A stretch of 64,000 nucleotides of DNA, taken from Nonomuraea africana. GTDB taxonomy: Bacteria; Actinomycetota; Actinomycetes; Streptosporangiales; Streptosporangiaceae. Position 1 is the first letter of the stretch; each line of letters starts with the position of its first letter. Under the pieces are notes generated by a model. That model did not search any database, was not told the origin of the DNA, and was given only the letters and a program-made list of their open reading frames with translations. Shown in pieces: positions 29,056 to 37,856 of this stretch. A program made the translations under genes and the position numbers. Location of the stretch: positions 3,410,001-3,474,000 of the forward strand of contig NZ_JADBEF010000001.1 of NCBI RefSeq assembly GCF_014873535.1, given 5' to 3'.

Positions 29056-30843
29056 TCAGCGGATCCGGTAGGCCCGCAGGATCGTGAGCCCGGCGCGGTT
29101 GCCCGAAGCGTCGACGAGGGTGGCGCGCAGCGAGGCGTAACCAGACCTGGGGTGCACGACCGTCGCCGTCCACCGGTCGCCCGCGCCCTCCAGGTGCACC
29201 GGCCGCCACAACCGGCCGTCGTCGTAGGAGATCTCGACGCTCAGCCGCCGCACGGCGCTGGTCGCGGAGCCGTCCTGTCGCTGCACGTGGACCGGGAAGG
29301 AGAAGGGCCCTGACGCTGCCCGGTTGTACTCGTCCAGGTCGGGCGCGAACCGGACCACGGCCAGGGGCAGCCGCTGCTCCCCCGTGCTCGACTTGAACGT
29401 CCAGGACGCGCGGACCTCGGCCGAGAGGTCCGAGACGCCGCTGCGGCGGGCCGTGGTCGTCAGGTGGTAGGTGGCCTCACCCTGGGGCACGGTGAATGTG
29501 CCCTTTCCGGGAAGCGCGGTGTGCCCGACCACCCTGCCGTCCCGGTACAGGATGGTCGAGGCTCGGTCGACTGCGGAGCGCGCCTCCCTGATCGGGTTCT
29601 GGTCGGTGAACAGAGGGATCTCGAAGTCCAGGGTGTCGCCGGACCGCACGGCCTTGGTCCAGGACCACGGCCACGACGGCGGGAGGGACGGCCCGAACGC
29701 GGCCACGCCCCAGCTCTCGTCCGAGACCGTACCCGCCGTGAACACCTTGGGCCCGCTGTAGGTGATGATCTCGGGGGTGTCCCCGACCGCGCCGTCGAAC
29801 TGGCCGAACGACGACAGCCAATGGGTGTCGGGGATGTAGTACTCCTTGAGGGAGAACGGCAGCGGCGCCGAGACCAGGTAGTCCTTCTGACCGACCTTGC
29901 CTGGGGCCGACGCGGCGAACGTCGAGTTGACGATCGCCAGGTTCTCGTCGGGGATGCGCCGCACCAGATCTTCGGGCACCCTGTCGGACTGCACCCACTG
30001 GAGGTGGTAGAGGTACGGGCTGCCCGCGAAGCCGCCTTCGCCGTCGGGCTTGGCGAAGCGCCCGGCGACGTAGAAGGTGAACTGTCCAGGCGGCGCCGCC
30101 GTGGTGGAGGGACGCACCAGGGTGTTGTCGAAGTTCACGGCGTGATGTCCCTGCCCGACGAACCGGCCGTCCGGCGTGTACCGCTCGAAGATCAACGCGA
30201 CCTCGCCGCCGACCGCTTCCGGCCGGTCCAGGGTGATGCCGACCGGCTTGCCCTCCGTGGCCACCAGGTCGAGGGTGCGGTCCCCGTCGACGACGAACAG
30301 CGGCTCGACGATGTGCGTGGTGAGCGGGCCGGTTTGGACCTGCGCCTGCAGGTGGTAGGAACCGCGCGGGAGCTTGGCCACCACAGTGCCCGAGGGGTCG
30401 TGGGGGGAGAACGACTGCTCCGCGTCGAGGCTGTTGAACACCGCCGACCAGGTCGAGGTGGGCCGGCCGTTGTGATCGAGCACGCGGACGGTGACGTCGA
30501 AGGTCTCCACCGCCGTGGCCGTAGCCGCCGCCCTGCGCTCTCCGCCCGTCTTGGTCAGGTTGAACAGCTCATGGTCCCGTCCCGCGGCGTCGGACGGGAC
30601 CACATAGGTGTCGCCGTGGTCCGTGTAGCTCCGGAAGCGCACATGTTCGCGGCCACGGGCGGGCCTGACCACCACGTCCTGTCCTCGGGGGGCGTCCGGC
30701 CGCAGCAACACCCGGTCTCCGGTGACCAAGGTGATCCACTTCTCGTCGTCCGGTGCTGCGGCCGCGGCCGGCGACGGGCCGGCGACCAGCGCGGTCACGG
30801 CCAGCACGAAGAGTGATAAAAGGGTCCTGAGCTTGCGTGACAT
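29056..30843 (-). CDS. Secreted protein resembling S8 peptidase flanks without the protease domain
   Basis: A 595-residue exported protein. The signal peptide is RTLLSLFVLAVTALVAG followed by an Ala-rich cleavage region. Residues 35-110 resemble the propeptide-like start of large actinomycete subtilases (WITLVTGDRVLLRP, GDTYVVPSDAA). The text then jumps to beta-rich C-terminal domains (FDVTVRVLDHNGRPTSTW and ending GNRAGLTILRAYRIR). No Asp/His/Ser subtilisin motifs (DTGI, HGT, GTSM) are present. It may bind cell wall or inhibit proteases; this is a guess. ATG 30843 follows GGAGTCCGCG. Confidence 0.82.
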   Translation of the reverse strand: MSRKLRTLLSLFVLAVTALVAGPSPAAAAAPDDEKWITLVTGDRVLLRPDAPRGQDVVVRPARGREHVRFRSYTDHGDTYVVPSDAAGRDHELFNLTKTGGERRAAATATAVETFDVTVRVLDHNGRPTSTWSAVFNSLDAEQSFSPHDPSGTVVAKLPRGSYHLQAQVQTGPLTTHIVEPLFVVDGDRTLDLVATEGKPVGITLDRPEAVGGEVALIFERYTPDGRFVGQGHHAVNFDNTLVRPSTTAAPPGQFTFYVAGRFAKPDGEGGFAGSPYLYHLQWVQSDRVPEDLVRRIPDENLAIVNSTFAASAPGKVGQKDYLVSAPLPFSLKEYYIPDTHWLSSFGQFDGAVGDTPEIITYSGPKVFTAGTVSDESWGVAAFGPSLPPSWPWSWTKAVRSGDTLDFEIPLFTDQNPIREARSAVDRASTILYRDGRVVGHTALPGKGTFTVPQGEATYHLTTTARRSGVSDLSAEVRASWTFKSSTGEQRLPLAVVRFAPDLDEYNRAASGPFSFPVHVQRQDGSATSAVRRLSVEISYDDGRLWRPVHLEGAGDRWTATVVHPRSGYASLRATLVDASGNRAGLTILRAYRIR

Positions 30844-30939
30844 CGCGGACTCCAAGGCTCGGGGGCGAGCCGAGGATAACCCGGACCGGCAACCCCAGAT
30901 CCGAGATCTTTCCGCCCTTCGCAGGAGGTCGCGCGGAGC

Positions 30940-32085
30940 TCAGAGCCGGTAGACGCGACGGGCGTTGCCCGAGCCCGCCATGTGGGCGACGCGGGCGGCG
31001 TCGGCCGCGTTCCACTCCCCCGAGTCGATCCGCCTGGCCAGCGCCGCCGCCATGCCGCGCCGGAAGTAGACGGCCCCGAGGTGGCACCCCTCGGCCACCC
31101 CGTAGCAGTCGGAGCTGAACAGCTGCTTGTGGAAGGGCACCAGCTCGAGCAGCTCGTCGAGGATCCTGGCCGACCCCCCGGCGGTGTGGGTGAGCGCCAG
31201 GCCCACGTCGACGTAGACGTGCGGGAAGACCGCGGACAGGTAGGCGGCCTGGCGGTGGAAGGGATAGCAGTGCAGCAGCACGACGGGGACGCCGAGCGGC
31301 TGCAGCGCGCGGATGAACCCCGTCATCTGGGCGGGGTCGGCGCGCGACAGGTCGAGGTCGGTGTCGCCGTACCCGGTGTGGAACTGGATCGGGAGCGCGC
31401 GGTCGCGGGCCACGTCGACGGCGGTCCAGAGCAGGTGGCGCAGCAGGATCGGATCGACGAGGCGCTCCCTCGGGTCGGACAGGCGGCGGTTGGCGGCGGC
31501 GATGACCGAGCCGCGGCTGGGCCTGGAGGGGTCGAAGTCGAGTCCGCAGCGGTAGGCGATGATCGATTTGAGGCCTACGGCGCGAGCCGCCCTGGCGGCC
31601 AGCTCCTCGCCGAGGCTGTCCATGTAGTCGACGGCCACGGGCGCGGTCTCGGCGATGTCCTGCTCGATCTGCTCGAGCCTGACGATCTCGTCGGCGGCGG
31701 CTCCGCCGTGGCGGCCCATCTCGGCCGTCGACAGCTGCTCGGGGGCCTCGAGGCCGGTGTCGACGAGGAAGGCGACGACCCCCGAGGCCTGCAGCAGCCG
31801 CCTGTTGACCTCGCCGGCGCCGAGCTCCTGGCGCCTGCCGAGGTAGACGGCGGGGGCGACGTGCGGTTCGAGGTCGAGCACGGGGGCGCACCAGCGGCGG
31901 ATGGCCGCGCCGAGCGGGGTGTCGAAGTGGGTGGTTCCCGGCGGCGCGGGCGTGCGCGACTCGCTGATCAGCAGCTCGAACTGGGCCCTGCTGAGGTCGT
32001 CGCGGCGCACCCCGTGGCAGTGGTGGTCGACGAGCGGGGCGAGCAGGGCGTCGCGCACCGCATCCGGCAGGTCTACGGGGAGCAT
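30940..32085 (-). CDS. Amidohydrolase (FluG N-terminal-like TIM barrel)
   Basis: A 381-residue amidohydrolase-superfamily protein. The metal-site motifs are LVDHHCHG near the N-terminus, GLKSIIAYR (bridging Lys), IQFHTGYGD, VVLLHCYPFHR and LFSSDCYGVAEG. This pattern fits the amidohydrolase-2/FluG N-terminal group, usually decarboxylases or hydrolases acting on small acids or amides. The substrate is unknown. It reads towards the secreted-protein gene, 96 bp away, and follows the anthranilate synthase gene on the same strand. Confidence 0.87.
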   Translation of the reverse strand: MLPVDLPDAVRDALLAPLVDHHCHGVRRDDLSRAQFELLISESRTPAPPGTTHFDTPLGAAIRRWCAPVLDLEPHVAPAVYLGRRQELGAGEVNRRLLQASGVVAFLVDTGLEAPEQLSTAEMGRHGGAAADEIVRLEQIEQDIAETAPVAVDYMDSLGEELAARAARAVGLKSIIAYRCGLDFDPSRPSRGSVIAAANRRLSDPRERLVDPILLRHLLWTAVDVARDRALPIQFHTGYGDTDLDLSRADPAQMTGFIRALQPLGVPVVLLHCYPFHRQAAYLSAVFPHVYVDVGLALTHTAGGSARILDELLELVPFHKQLFSSDCYGVAEGCHLGAVYFRRGMAAALARRIDSGEWNAADAARVAHMAGSGNARRVYRL

Positions 32086-32183
32086 GCGCCTGACTCTAGA
32101 GCGTGATCGCCGGCGGCATGCGGGCTTTTGCCCACTGCGTACTTTGCGGCGACCCCAGCCTGGCGGCCGGGGTCGCGCCCGTC

Positions 32184-34313
32184 TCAGGCCCCGCGCGCCA
32201 GCCGCAGGACGTTCGCGATGACCTTCGCGCCCGCGCCGCCCTCCGCGGTCAGGATCGACTCGGGGTGGAACTGTACGGCGAAGCGCCGGTTGGCCACGTC
32301 CTCGATCGCCATCACGTTGCCGTCGGGGGTCACCGCCGTCGCGGTGAAGCCGACGACGCCCGGCCGCTTGGCGTGCAGGGAGTGGTAGCGGGCCGCGACG
32401 AACTCGGCGGGCAGGCCCTCCAGCAGGGCGCTGTCGCCGAGGCGGGAGACCTGGCCGCGCTTGCCGTGCTCGGGGTAGTCGAGCAGTTCGAGGCTGCCGC
32501 CCGCGTGCTCGACCATGGCCTGCAGGCCGAGGCAGACGCCGAAGACCGGCAGGCCCCTGGCGTACACCTGGTCGATGAGGGCGGACATGCCGAAGTCGGA
32601 GGGCCAGCCGGGGCCGGGCGACAGGACGACGAGGTCGGGGGCGATCTCGTCGAGCGTCTCCGGGGGGAAGCCGTGGCGCAGGGTGACCACGTCGGCGCCT
32701 TCCTGGCGGAAGTAGTCGGCGAGGGTGTTGACGAAGGAGTCCTCGTGGTCGACGAGCAGGACCTTCATGCCCAGGCCCGGCTGCTCGCGCACCGGGCGCT
32801 CCTGGACGGCGGAGGTCTGGTTGACCGCGGCCAGCGCGCCGAGCAGGGCGCTGGCCTTGAGCTCGGTCTCGCGCTCCTCGGCCTCGGGGTCGGAGTCGAA
32901 CAGCAGGGTCGCGCCCGCCCTGACGGTGGCCACGCCGTTCCTGATCTGGGCGGTGCGCAGGGTGAGGCCGGTGTTCATGGAGCCGTCGAAGCCGATGAAG
33001 CCGATCGCCCCGCCGTACCACCGGCGGGTGGTGGCCTCGTGGTCCTCGATGAACTGCATCGCCCAGGTCTTGGGCGCGCCGGTCACGGTGACGGCCCACA
33101 TGTGGGTCAGGAATGCGTCGAGGGCGTCGAACTCGGGGCGCAGGCGGCCCTCGATGTGGTCGACGGTGTGGATCAGGCGGGAATAGAGCTCGATCTGGCG
33201 GCGGCCGATGACCTGGACGCTGCCGGGCACGCAGATGCGCGACTTGTCGTTGCGGTCGACGTCGGTGCACATCGTCAGCTCCGACTCCTCCTTCACGCTG
33301 GACAGGAGGGTGCGGATGGCCTCGGCGTCCTCCACCGGGTTGGAGCCGCGGGCGATGGTGCCGGAGATGGGGCAGGTCTCGACGCGGTCGCCGGTGACGC
33401 GGACGTACATCTCCGGCGAGGCGCCGACCAGGTGCTCGCCGTCGCCGAGGTTGATGATGAACTCGTAGGGGGCCGGGTTGGTCTGGCGCAGGCTGCGGTA
33501 GAAGGCCGAGGGGTCGGTGCAGGTGGCGTGGAAGACCTGGCCGGGCACGACCTCGAACAGGTCGCCGCGCCGGAACTTCTCCTTGGCCGCCGCGACGACG
33601 GTGGCGTAGGCGCCCTTCTCCGGGTTCTTGGGGATCTCGGTGGGGGCGACCTGCGGGAAGGTGTCGCCGGTGCGCTCGAGCCCCCTGGTGGAGGCGCCGT
33701 CGACGACGAACTCGTAGCGGTACTCCACGCTGGTCTCGCGCTGGCGGTCGATGACGACGAGCCGGTCGGGCAGGTGGAGGACCAGGTCGCGCTGGTCGGC
33801 GGGCCGTTCGAGCTCGTGGCGGATCGGCTCGAACTGGAAGGCCAGGTCGTAGCCGAAGGCGCCGTAGAGGCCCAGGTGCTGGTCGTCGCCCTTGAAGGCG
33901 GCGATGACCTCGCGGATGGCGGTGAAGACGGTCGGACGGCGGCTGCGCATCTCCTCGGGCAGCAGGTCCGCCGACTCGGGGATGTGCACCTCGACGTGGA
34001 CGTCGGTCGGCTCGGAGACCGGCTTGCCCGCGGCCAGCAGGCACGAGGCCACCACGGGCAGCACCACCCTGCCGCGCTCGTTCAGCGCCCTGGCCGCGAT
34101 GGTGCGGCCCCTGGCGACCAGCTCGACGCAGGGGTCCACGTAGCCGAACGCCCATCGGCTGTAGCGGCCCGGGTAGTCCATGCCGGACGAGAACGCGCCG
34201 CCGCGCCGCTCGCCCAGCGCGGTCACGATCTCCTCGAGGGCCTCCTCGGGCACCTCACGGACCTCACGCTCGACGCTGACGCCCCCAGCGGTGGTATATC
34301 CGCTCGTCTCCAC
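32184..34313 (-). CDS. trpEG: Fused anthranilate synthase TrpE-TrpG
   Basis: A 709-residue fusion converting chorismate and glutamine to anthranilate. Residues 1-500 form the TrpE-like domain (GYDLAFQFEPI, PFxxxxNPAPYEF-like region, CPISGTIARGSNP, TDVDRNDKSRICVPGSV, TVTGAPK). Residues 520-709 form the class I glutamine amidotransferase: DHEDSFVNTLADYF, SPGPGWP, nucleophile Cys in GVCLGLQ, and HPES. It is governed by the upstream Trp attenuator at 34360-34451, so it responds to tryptophan supply. It could also feed anthranilate-derived chemistry, but nothing else in the window demands this. Confidence 0.95.
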   Translation of the reverse strand: METSGYTTAGGVSVEREVREVPEEALEEIVTALGERRGGAFSSGMDYPGRYSRWAFGYVDPCVELVARGRTIAARALNERGRVVLPVVASCLLAAGKPVSEPTDVHVEVHIPESADLLPEEMRSRRPTVFTAIREVIAAFKGDDQHLGLYGAFGYDLAFQFEPIRHELERPADQRDLVLHLPDRLVVIDRQRETSVEYRYEFVVDGASTRGLERTGDTFPQVAPTEIPKNPEKGAYATVVAAAKEKFRRGDLFEVVPGQVFHATCTDPSAFYRSLRQTNPAPYEFIINLGDGEHLVGASPEMYVRVTGDRVETCPISGTIARGSNPVEDAEAIRTLLSSVKEESELTMCTDVDRNDKSRICVPGSVQVIGRRQIELYSRLIHTVDHIEGRLRPEFDALDAFLTHMWAVTVTGAPKTWAMQFIEDHEATTRRWYGGAIGFIGFDGSMNTGLTLRTAQIRNGVATVRAGATLLFDSDPEAEERETELKASALLGALAAVNQTSAVQERPVREQPGLGMKVLLVDHEDSFVNTLADYFRQEGADVVTLRHGFPPETLDEIAPDLVVLSPGPGWPSDFGMSALIDQVYARGLPVFGVCLGLQAMVEHAGGSLELLDYPEHGKRGQVSRLGDSALLEGLPAEFVAARYHSLHAKRPGVVGFTATAVTPDGNVMAIEDVANRRFAVQFHPESILTAEGGAGAKVIANVLRLARGA

Positions 34314-34359
34314 TCAAATCCCCTTGCTAACCCATGAGCCCCGGGGCGGAGACAGGAAA

Positions 34360-34451
34360 GGCCGCCTTCCGGGGCGGCCGTCCGTTGAGGAATGCGAATC
34401 TCGCGCCGCCTAGAAGCGGCGCCACCACTGAAGCTGCAAGCGGATTCGCAT
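34360..34451 (-). promoter_or_regulatory. Tryptophan transcription attenuator
   Basis: Reading on the minus strand: ATGCGAATC (34451-34443) pairs with GATTCGCAT (34400-34392), and inside it GCGCCGC-TTCTAG-GCGGCGC forms a second stem over the leader stop. Downstream, GGCCGCC (34379-34373) pairs with GGCGGCC (34366-34360) and is followed by TTTCC, giving the terminator. The GGCGGC strand can instead pair with the GCCGCC of the terminator arm as antiterminator when ribosomes stall at the two Trp codons. Confidence 0.85.
34410..34451 (-). CDS. trpL: trp leader peptide (13 aa, tandem Trp codons)
   Basis: ATG 34451 to TAG 34410 encodes MRIRLQLQWWRRF. The two TGG codons (34427-34422) lie just before the first arm of the internal stem. 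This is exactly where a stalled ribosome would prevent the 1:2 hairpin and favour antitermination of trpEG. The ribosome site is weak. Confidence 0.85.
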   Translation of the reverse strand: MRIRLQLQWWRRF

Positions 34452-34508
34452 ACCGCAAGGGTAGCCGCCCGGTCGGAGATCACGCAACGCGGACACACCG
34501 CCCCGATT

Positions 34509-35273
34509 TCAGCGGTTGACCAGGGGCGCCAGCTCAGGGCGCTTGGGGTGCACGCCGTCGCCGGACGAGCGTCCTTGGAGGCGCCTGTTGATCCACGGGC
34601 CGAGGAACCGCCGCGCCCACCGCAGGTCTTCACGGCGGGCGTCGGTCCACTGGGCGGGCAGCAGCGGCGGGTACGGCTCGCGCCAGTCCTCCTCCACCGC
34701 CACCCCGAGCACCTCGGCCGCGTGCAGGGCCACCCTGCGGTGCCCGTCGGGAGACAGGTGCAGCCGGTCCACGTTCCAGGCCCGCCGGTCGCGCAGCACC
34801 GCCATGGGCCACATGTCCGCCAGGAAGGCGTCGTAGCGGCGCGCGATGTCGTGGATGTGCAGGTTGAAGACTTCGATCTTGCTGTGCGCCAGCCGCATCA
34901 CCGGCACCTGCCGCAGGTCGAAGCCGGTGAACAGCATTACCTTCGAGCCCGCCCGCGTCAGCGCCGCCACGCCCTCCTCCAGCCTGGCCGCCACCACGTC
35001 GGGGCCGCTGCCGGGGCGCAGGATGTCGTTGCCTCCCCCGCACAGCGACACGAGGTCGGGCCCGAGCTCCACCGCCTGCGGCACCTGCTCGGCGACGATC
35101 TCGTCGATCAGCCTGCCGCGCACGGCCAGGTTCGCGTACGCCAGGCCGGGCTGCTCGGCCTCGATGTGCTCGGCCAGCCGGTCGGCCCATCCTCGGTAGC
35201 CCTCGTCGGCGGGGTCCTCGAGCCCTTCGGTGAAGCTGTCCCCCAGGGCGACAAATGACGTAATTCGTCCCAT
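34509..35273 (-). CDS. SGNH/GDSL-family hydrolase
   Basis: A 254-residue SGNH hydrolase, apparently cytosolic as no signal peptide is present. Block I is FVALGDSFTEGLEDP (nucleophile Ser), block II has Gly in NLAVRGR, block III is GGGNDILRPG (Asn), and block V is DRLHLSPDGHRR (Asp and His). Family members are esterases or lipases acting on small esters or acylated sugars. ATG 35273 begins directly at the GDS strand; a TTG six codons upstream is possible. It is divergent from the CocE-type gene. Confidence 0.9.
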   Translation of the reverse strand: MGRITSFVALGDSFTEGLEDPADEGYRGWADRLAEHIEAEQPGLAYANLAVRGRLIDEIVAEQVPQAVELGPDLVSLCGGGNDILRPGSGPDVVAARLEEGVAALTRAGSKVMLFTGFDLRQVPVMRLAHSKIEVFNLHIHDIARRYDAFLADMWPMAVLRDRRAWNVDRLHLSPDGHRRVALHAAEVLGVAVEEDWREPYPPLLPAQWTDARREDLRWARRFLGPWINRRLQGRSSGDGVHPKRPELAPLVNR

Positions 35274-35375
35274 GACCGGATAGTTTGCCAATGGCCGATC
35301 ACCCTACGCGACCGTAGCCTCCGGGTGACCGGGCTCACCTTGTCCGCACTCCTCCCTTTATGTTACTGGTAAGTA

Positions 35376-36938
35376 ATGCGGGTTCGAGTCCAGCGGGACC
35401 TCCCCGTCCCCATGCGGGACGGCGTGACGTTGCTCGCCGACCGCTACGTGCCGGTCGGCGCGGAGCGCGCGCCCGTGGTCCTGATCCGCTCGCCGTACGG
35501 CAGGCGCGGCCTGTTCGGCTACGCCTACGGGCGCGGGTTCGCCCGCCACGGCCTGCAGGTGGTGATCCAGAGCTGTAGAGGCGGGTTCGGCTCGGGGGGC
35601 CTGCTCGACCCGCTCGGCGACGAGCACGACGACGGCATGGCCACGGTCGAGTGGCTGCGCGGGCAGCCCTGGTACCCGGGCGCGTTCGCGATGCACGGCC
35701 CCTCGTATCTCGGCTACACGCAGTGGGCGATCGCACCCTACGCGGGGCCCGAGCTCAAGGCGATGGCCACGCAGATCACCGCCTCCCAGTTCAGGGACGC
35801 CGCCTACGTGGGTGGGGCGTTCGCGCTGGAGTCTGCGCTGAGCTGGACGACCCTGACCAACGGGATGTCGCGCAGGTTCGGCGGCGCGGCGCTGCTGACC
35901 GCGCCCCGGCAGACCAGGAGGGCGGTGCTGTCCGGGCGGCCCGTCGCCGAGCTCGACCTGGTGTCGGCGGGACAGGCGCTGCCGTTCTACCGGGACCTGC
36001 TGGCCCACCACGCCGACCCAGCGGTGCCGTACTGGCACCGGCGTGACTTCTCGGCCGAGGTCGGGAAGGTGGAGGCGGCCGTCACCATGCTGGGCGGCTG
36101 GTACGACGTGTTCCTGCCCTGGCAGCTGCGCGACTACCTGGCGATGCGGGCGGCTGGGCGGCAGCCGTACCTGACGATCGGGCCGTGGTGGCACATCGAC
36201 GTCAGGCACGGCCCCGTGACCAGGGCGGAGACGCTGGCCTGGTTCCGCGCGCACCTGCTCGGGGACCGCTCGGGGCTGAGGGAGTCGCCGGTGCGGCTGT
36301 ACGTGACGGGCGCGAGGGAGTGGCGCGACTACCCAGACTGGCCGGTGCCCGGCATGCGCCCCCGGCGCTGGCACCTGCAGCGCGCCTTCGGCCTCGGCCC
36401 GGAAGGGCCGCCGGAGGCCGCTCCCGACCGGTACAGGTACCACCCCGGCCACCCGACGCCGGTGATCGGCGGCCCCGTGCTGCTGGCCGACTCCAGGCCG
36501 CGCGACCAGCGCCGGCTCGAGGCGCGCAGGGACGTGCTCGTCTACACCTCCCCCGCGCTGAGGGAGGACACCGAGGCGATCGGCCCGGTCTCGGCGGAGC
36601 TGTTCGTCCGGTCGAGCACGCCATACGTGGACGTGGTGGTGCGGGTGTGCGACGTGCACCCCGACGGCCGCTCCATGAACGTCTGCGAGGGGGTGCGGCG
36701 CCTGACCGCCGCCGACGCCGGCGACGTGCGCAGGGTCGCGGTGGATCTGTGGCCGATCGCGCACAGGTTCGCGAAGGGGCACCGGATCAGGGTGCACGTG
36801 GCGAGCGGCGCCTACCCGACGATCGCCCGCAACCCCGGCGCGCCCGGATGGGACGTGCCCGGGGTGCCGGCCGACGTCGAGGTCTTCCACGACCCGTCGC
36901 GCCCCTCAGCGATCTTCCTTCCCTTGACGGGCGCTTGA
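35376..36938 (+). CDS. CocE/NonD-family hydrolase (X-Pro dipeptidyl-peptidase-like)
   Basis: A 520-residue Ser hydrolase of the CocE/S15 type. The N-terminus VQRDLPVPMRDGVTLLADRY is typical. The catalytic Ser is in HGPSYLGYTQW, the acid is probably in GGWYDVFL, and the His in PWWHIDVRHG. The C-terminal jelly-roll (VLVYTSPALREDTEAIGPVSAELFV) is present. Members hydrolyse acyl esters or act on acyl-peptides. No signal peptide is seen. ATG 35376 lies in a stretch that also looks like a tRNA T-loop by chance. Confidence 0.92.
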   Translation: MRVRVQRDLPVPMRDGVTLLADRYVPVGAERAPVVLIRSPYGRRGLFGYAYGRGFARHGLQVVIQSCRGGFGSGGLLDPLGDEHDDGMATVEWLRGQPWYPGAFAMHGPSYLGYTQWAIAPYAGPELKAMATQITASQFRDAAYVGGAFALESALSWTTLTNGMSRRFGGAALLTAPRQTRRAVLSGRPVAELDLVSAGQALPFYRDLLAHHADPAVPYWHRRDFSAEVGKVEAAVTMLGGWYDVFLPWQLRDYLAMRAAGRQPYLTIGPWWHIDVRHGPVTRAETLAWFRAHLLGDRSGLRESPVRLYVTGAREWRDYPDWPVPGMRPRRWHLQRAFGLGPEGPPEAAPDRYRYHPGHPTPVIGGPVLLADSRPRDQRRLEARRDVLVYTSPALREDTEAIGPVSAELFVRSSTPYVDVVVRVCDVHPDGRSMNVCEGVRRLTAADAGDVRRVAVDLWPIAHRFAKGHRIRVHVASGAYPTIARNPGAPGWDVPGVPADVEVFHDPSRPSAIFLPLTGA

Positions 36939-36955
36939 GTCACTTTCGGGTGACT
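36938..36955 (+). terminator. Short hairpin after the CocE-type gene
   Basis: AGTCAC-TTTCGG-GTGACT followed by TTT starts at the last base of the stop codon. The six-base stem is weak. It could end transcription before the secreted-protein gene's own promoter region. Confidence 0.35.
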
Positions 36956-37062
36956 TTCCGTGATCGTCCTCAAGGAGACTGCAGGCCGAAGGGCGCATAA
37001 CTGAGTCGCGAGCCCCAGGGCGGATCCGCCGGAACGGGGCCACGAGACCTCAGGAGAGCATC

Positions 37063-37797
37063 ATGAAGCGCACCTCGCTCGGTCTGGCCGTCCTCGCGAT
37101 CGCGGGCCTGACCGTCGCCGCCCCCACCGCGGCCGCCGCCTCCGTTTCCGGAGCCGGGTTCCGCTCGGCCGACCCCGGGCCCGAGACCTGCCGCCAGGGA
37201 TACGTGTGGCGCGTCGCCAGGCCGTCCGACCTGGTCTGCGTCACCCCCTCGACCCGCACCAGGGTGGCCGCGGACAACGCCGCCAGGCACGGCCGCTGGA
37301 CCACCGGCGCGTACGGCCCGCACACCTGCGTCGTCCCCTACGTCTGGCGCAACGCCTACAACGGCGACGACGTCTGCGTCACCACCGGTCAGCGCGACCA
37401 GGCCGCCGCCGACAACGCCGAGAGCCCGCGGCGCAAGGTGCTGGCCAAGTTGTGGATCACCAAGTACACGATCGCGCCCAAGGACAACGGCGACGGCACC
37501 TCGACCACGACCTCCACCGACGGCATCGCGCGGCTGAAGCTGAACGGCAGCCACTACAACTTCGGCACGGTGAAGCTGGCGATCAGGTGGACCCACAACG
37601 ACGCCCTCTACTGGCACGCCAGCGTGACCGCCAAGCAGTCCTCGGGCTACGCGGGCGGCTCGTTCGGCTACCTGACGGGCAAGTTCGACTGCTCGGCCAA
37701 GGGCAAGCCGGCCAACGCCTACGCCTACGCGTACGACACGCTGTCGGGCCGCTTCTCCGCCAGGGTCCCCGTCAGGATCGGCTGCGCCGTCCTGTGA
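37063..37797 (+). CDS. Small secreted protein with two Cys-containing repeats
   Basis: A 244-residue exported protein. The signal peptide is LGLAVLAIAGLTVAAPTAAAA. Two repeats of about 40 residues follow: TCRQGYVWRVARPSDLVCVT...AADNAARHGRW and TCVVPYVWRNAYNGDDVCVT...AADNAESP, each with a pair of Cys that could form a disulphide. The last 110 residues are beta-rich and end with two more Cys. Similar repeat units occur in uncharacterised actinomycete secreted proteins; no function is known to me. GGAGAGCATC precedes ATG 37063. Confidence 0.85.
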   Translation: MKRTSLGLAVLAIAGLTVAAPTAAAASVSGAGFRSADPGPETCRQGYVWRVARPSDLVCVTPSTRTRVAADNAARHGRWTTGAYGPHTCVVPYVWRNAYNGDDVCVTTGQRDQAAADNAESPRRKVLAKLWITKYTIAPKDNGDGTSTTTSTDGIARLKLNGSHYNFGTVKLAIRWTHNDALYWHASVTAKQSSGYAGGSFGYLTGKFDCSAKGKPANAYAYAYDTLSGRFSARVPVRIGCAVL

Positions 37798-37845
37798 GGC
37801 TGCGCGGTCCTGCGAGGCAGCGCGGTCCTGCGAGGCAGCGCGGTG
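37783..37845 (+). repeat. 18-bp tandem repeat across the stop codon
   Basis: The unit is TGCGCGGTCCTGCGAGGC. A degenerate copy ends the secreted-protein gene (37783-37800), two near-perfect copies follow (37801-37818, 37819-37836), and a 9-bp partial copy closes the array. It looks like recent slippage duplication of the gene's 3' end. Confidence 0.75.
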
Positions 37846-37856
37846 GGTAGCATCGG

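Noticed and set aside
32103..34337. Long plus-strand frame opposite trpEG
   Set aside because: Antisense shadow of a confidently identified gene, typical of high-GC DNA; no recognisable domain.
35374..35400. T-arm-like GGTTCGAGTCC resembling a tRNA 3' half
   Set aside because: No acceptor, D or anticodon arms fit upstream, and the bases encode the first codons of the CocE-type hydrolase.
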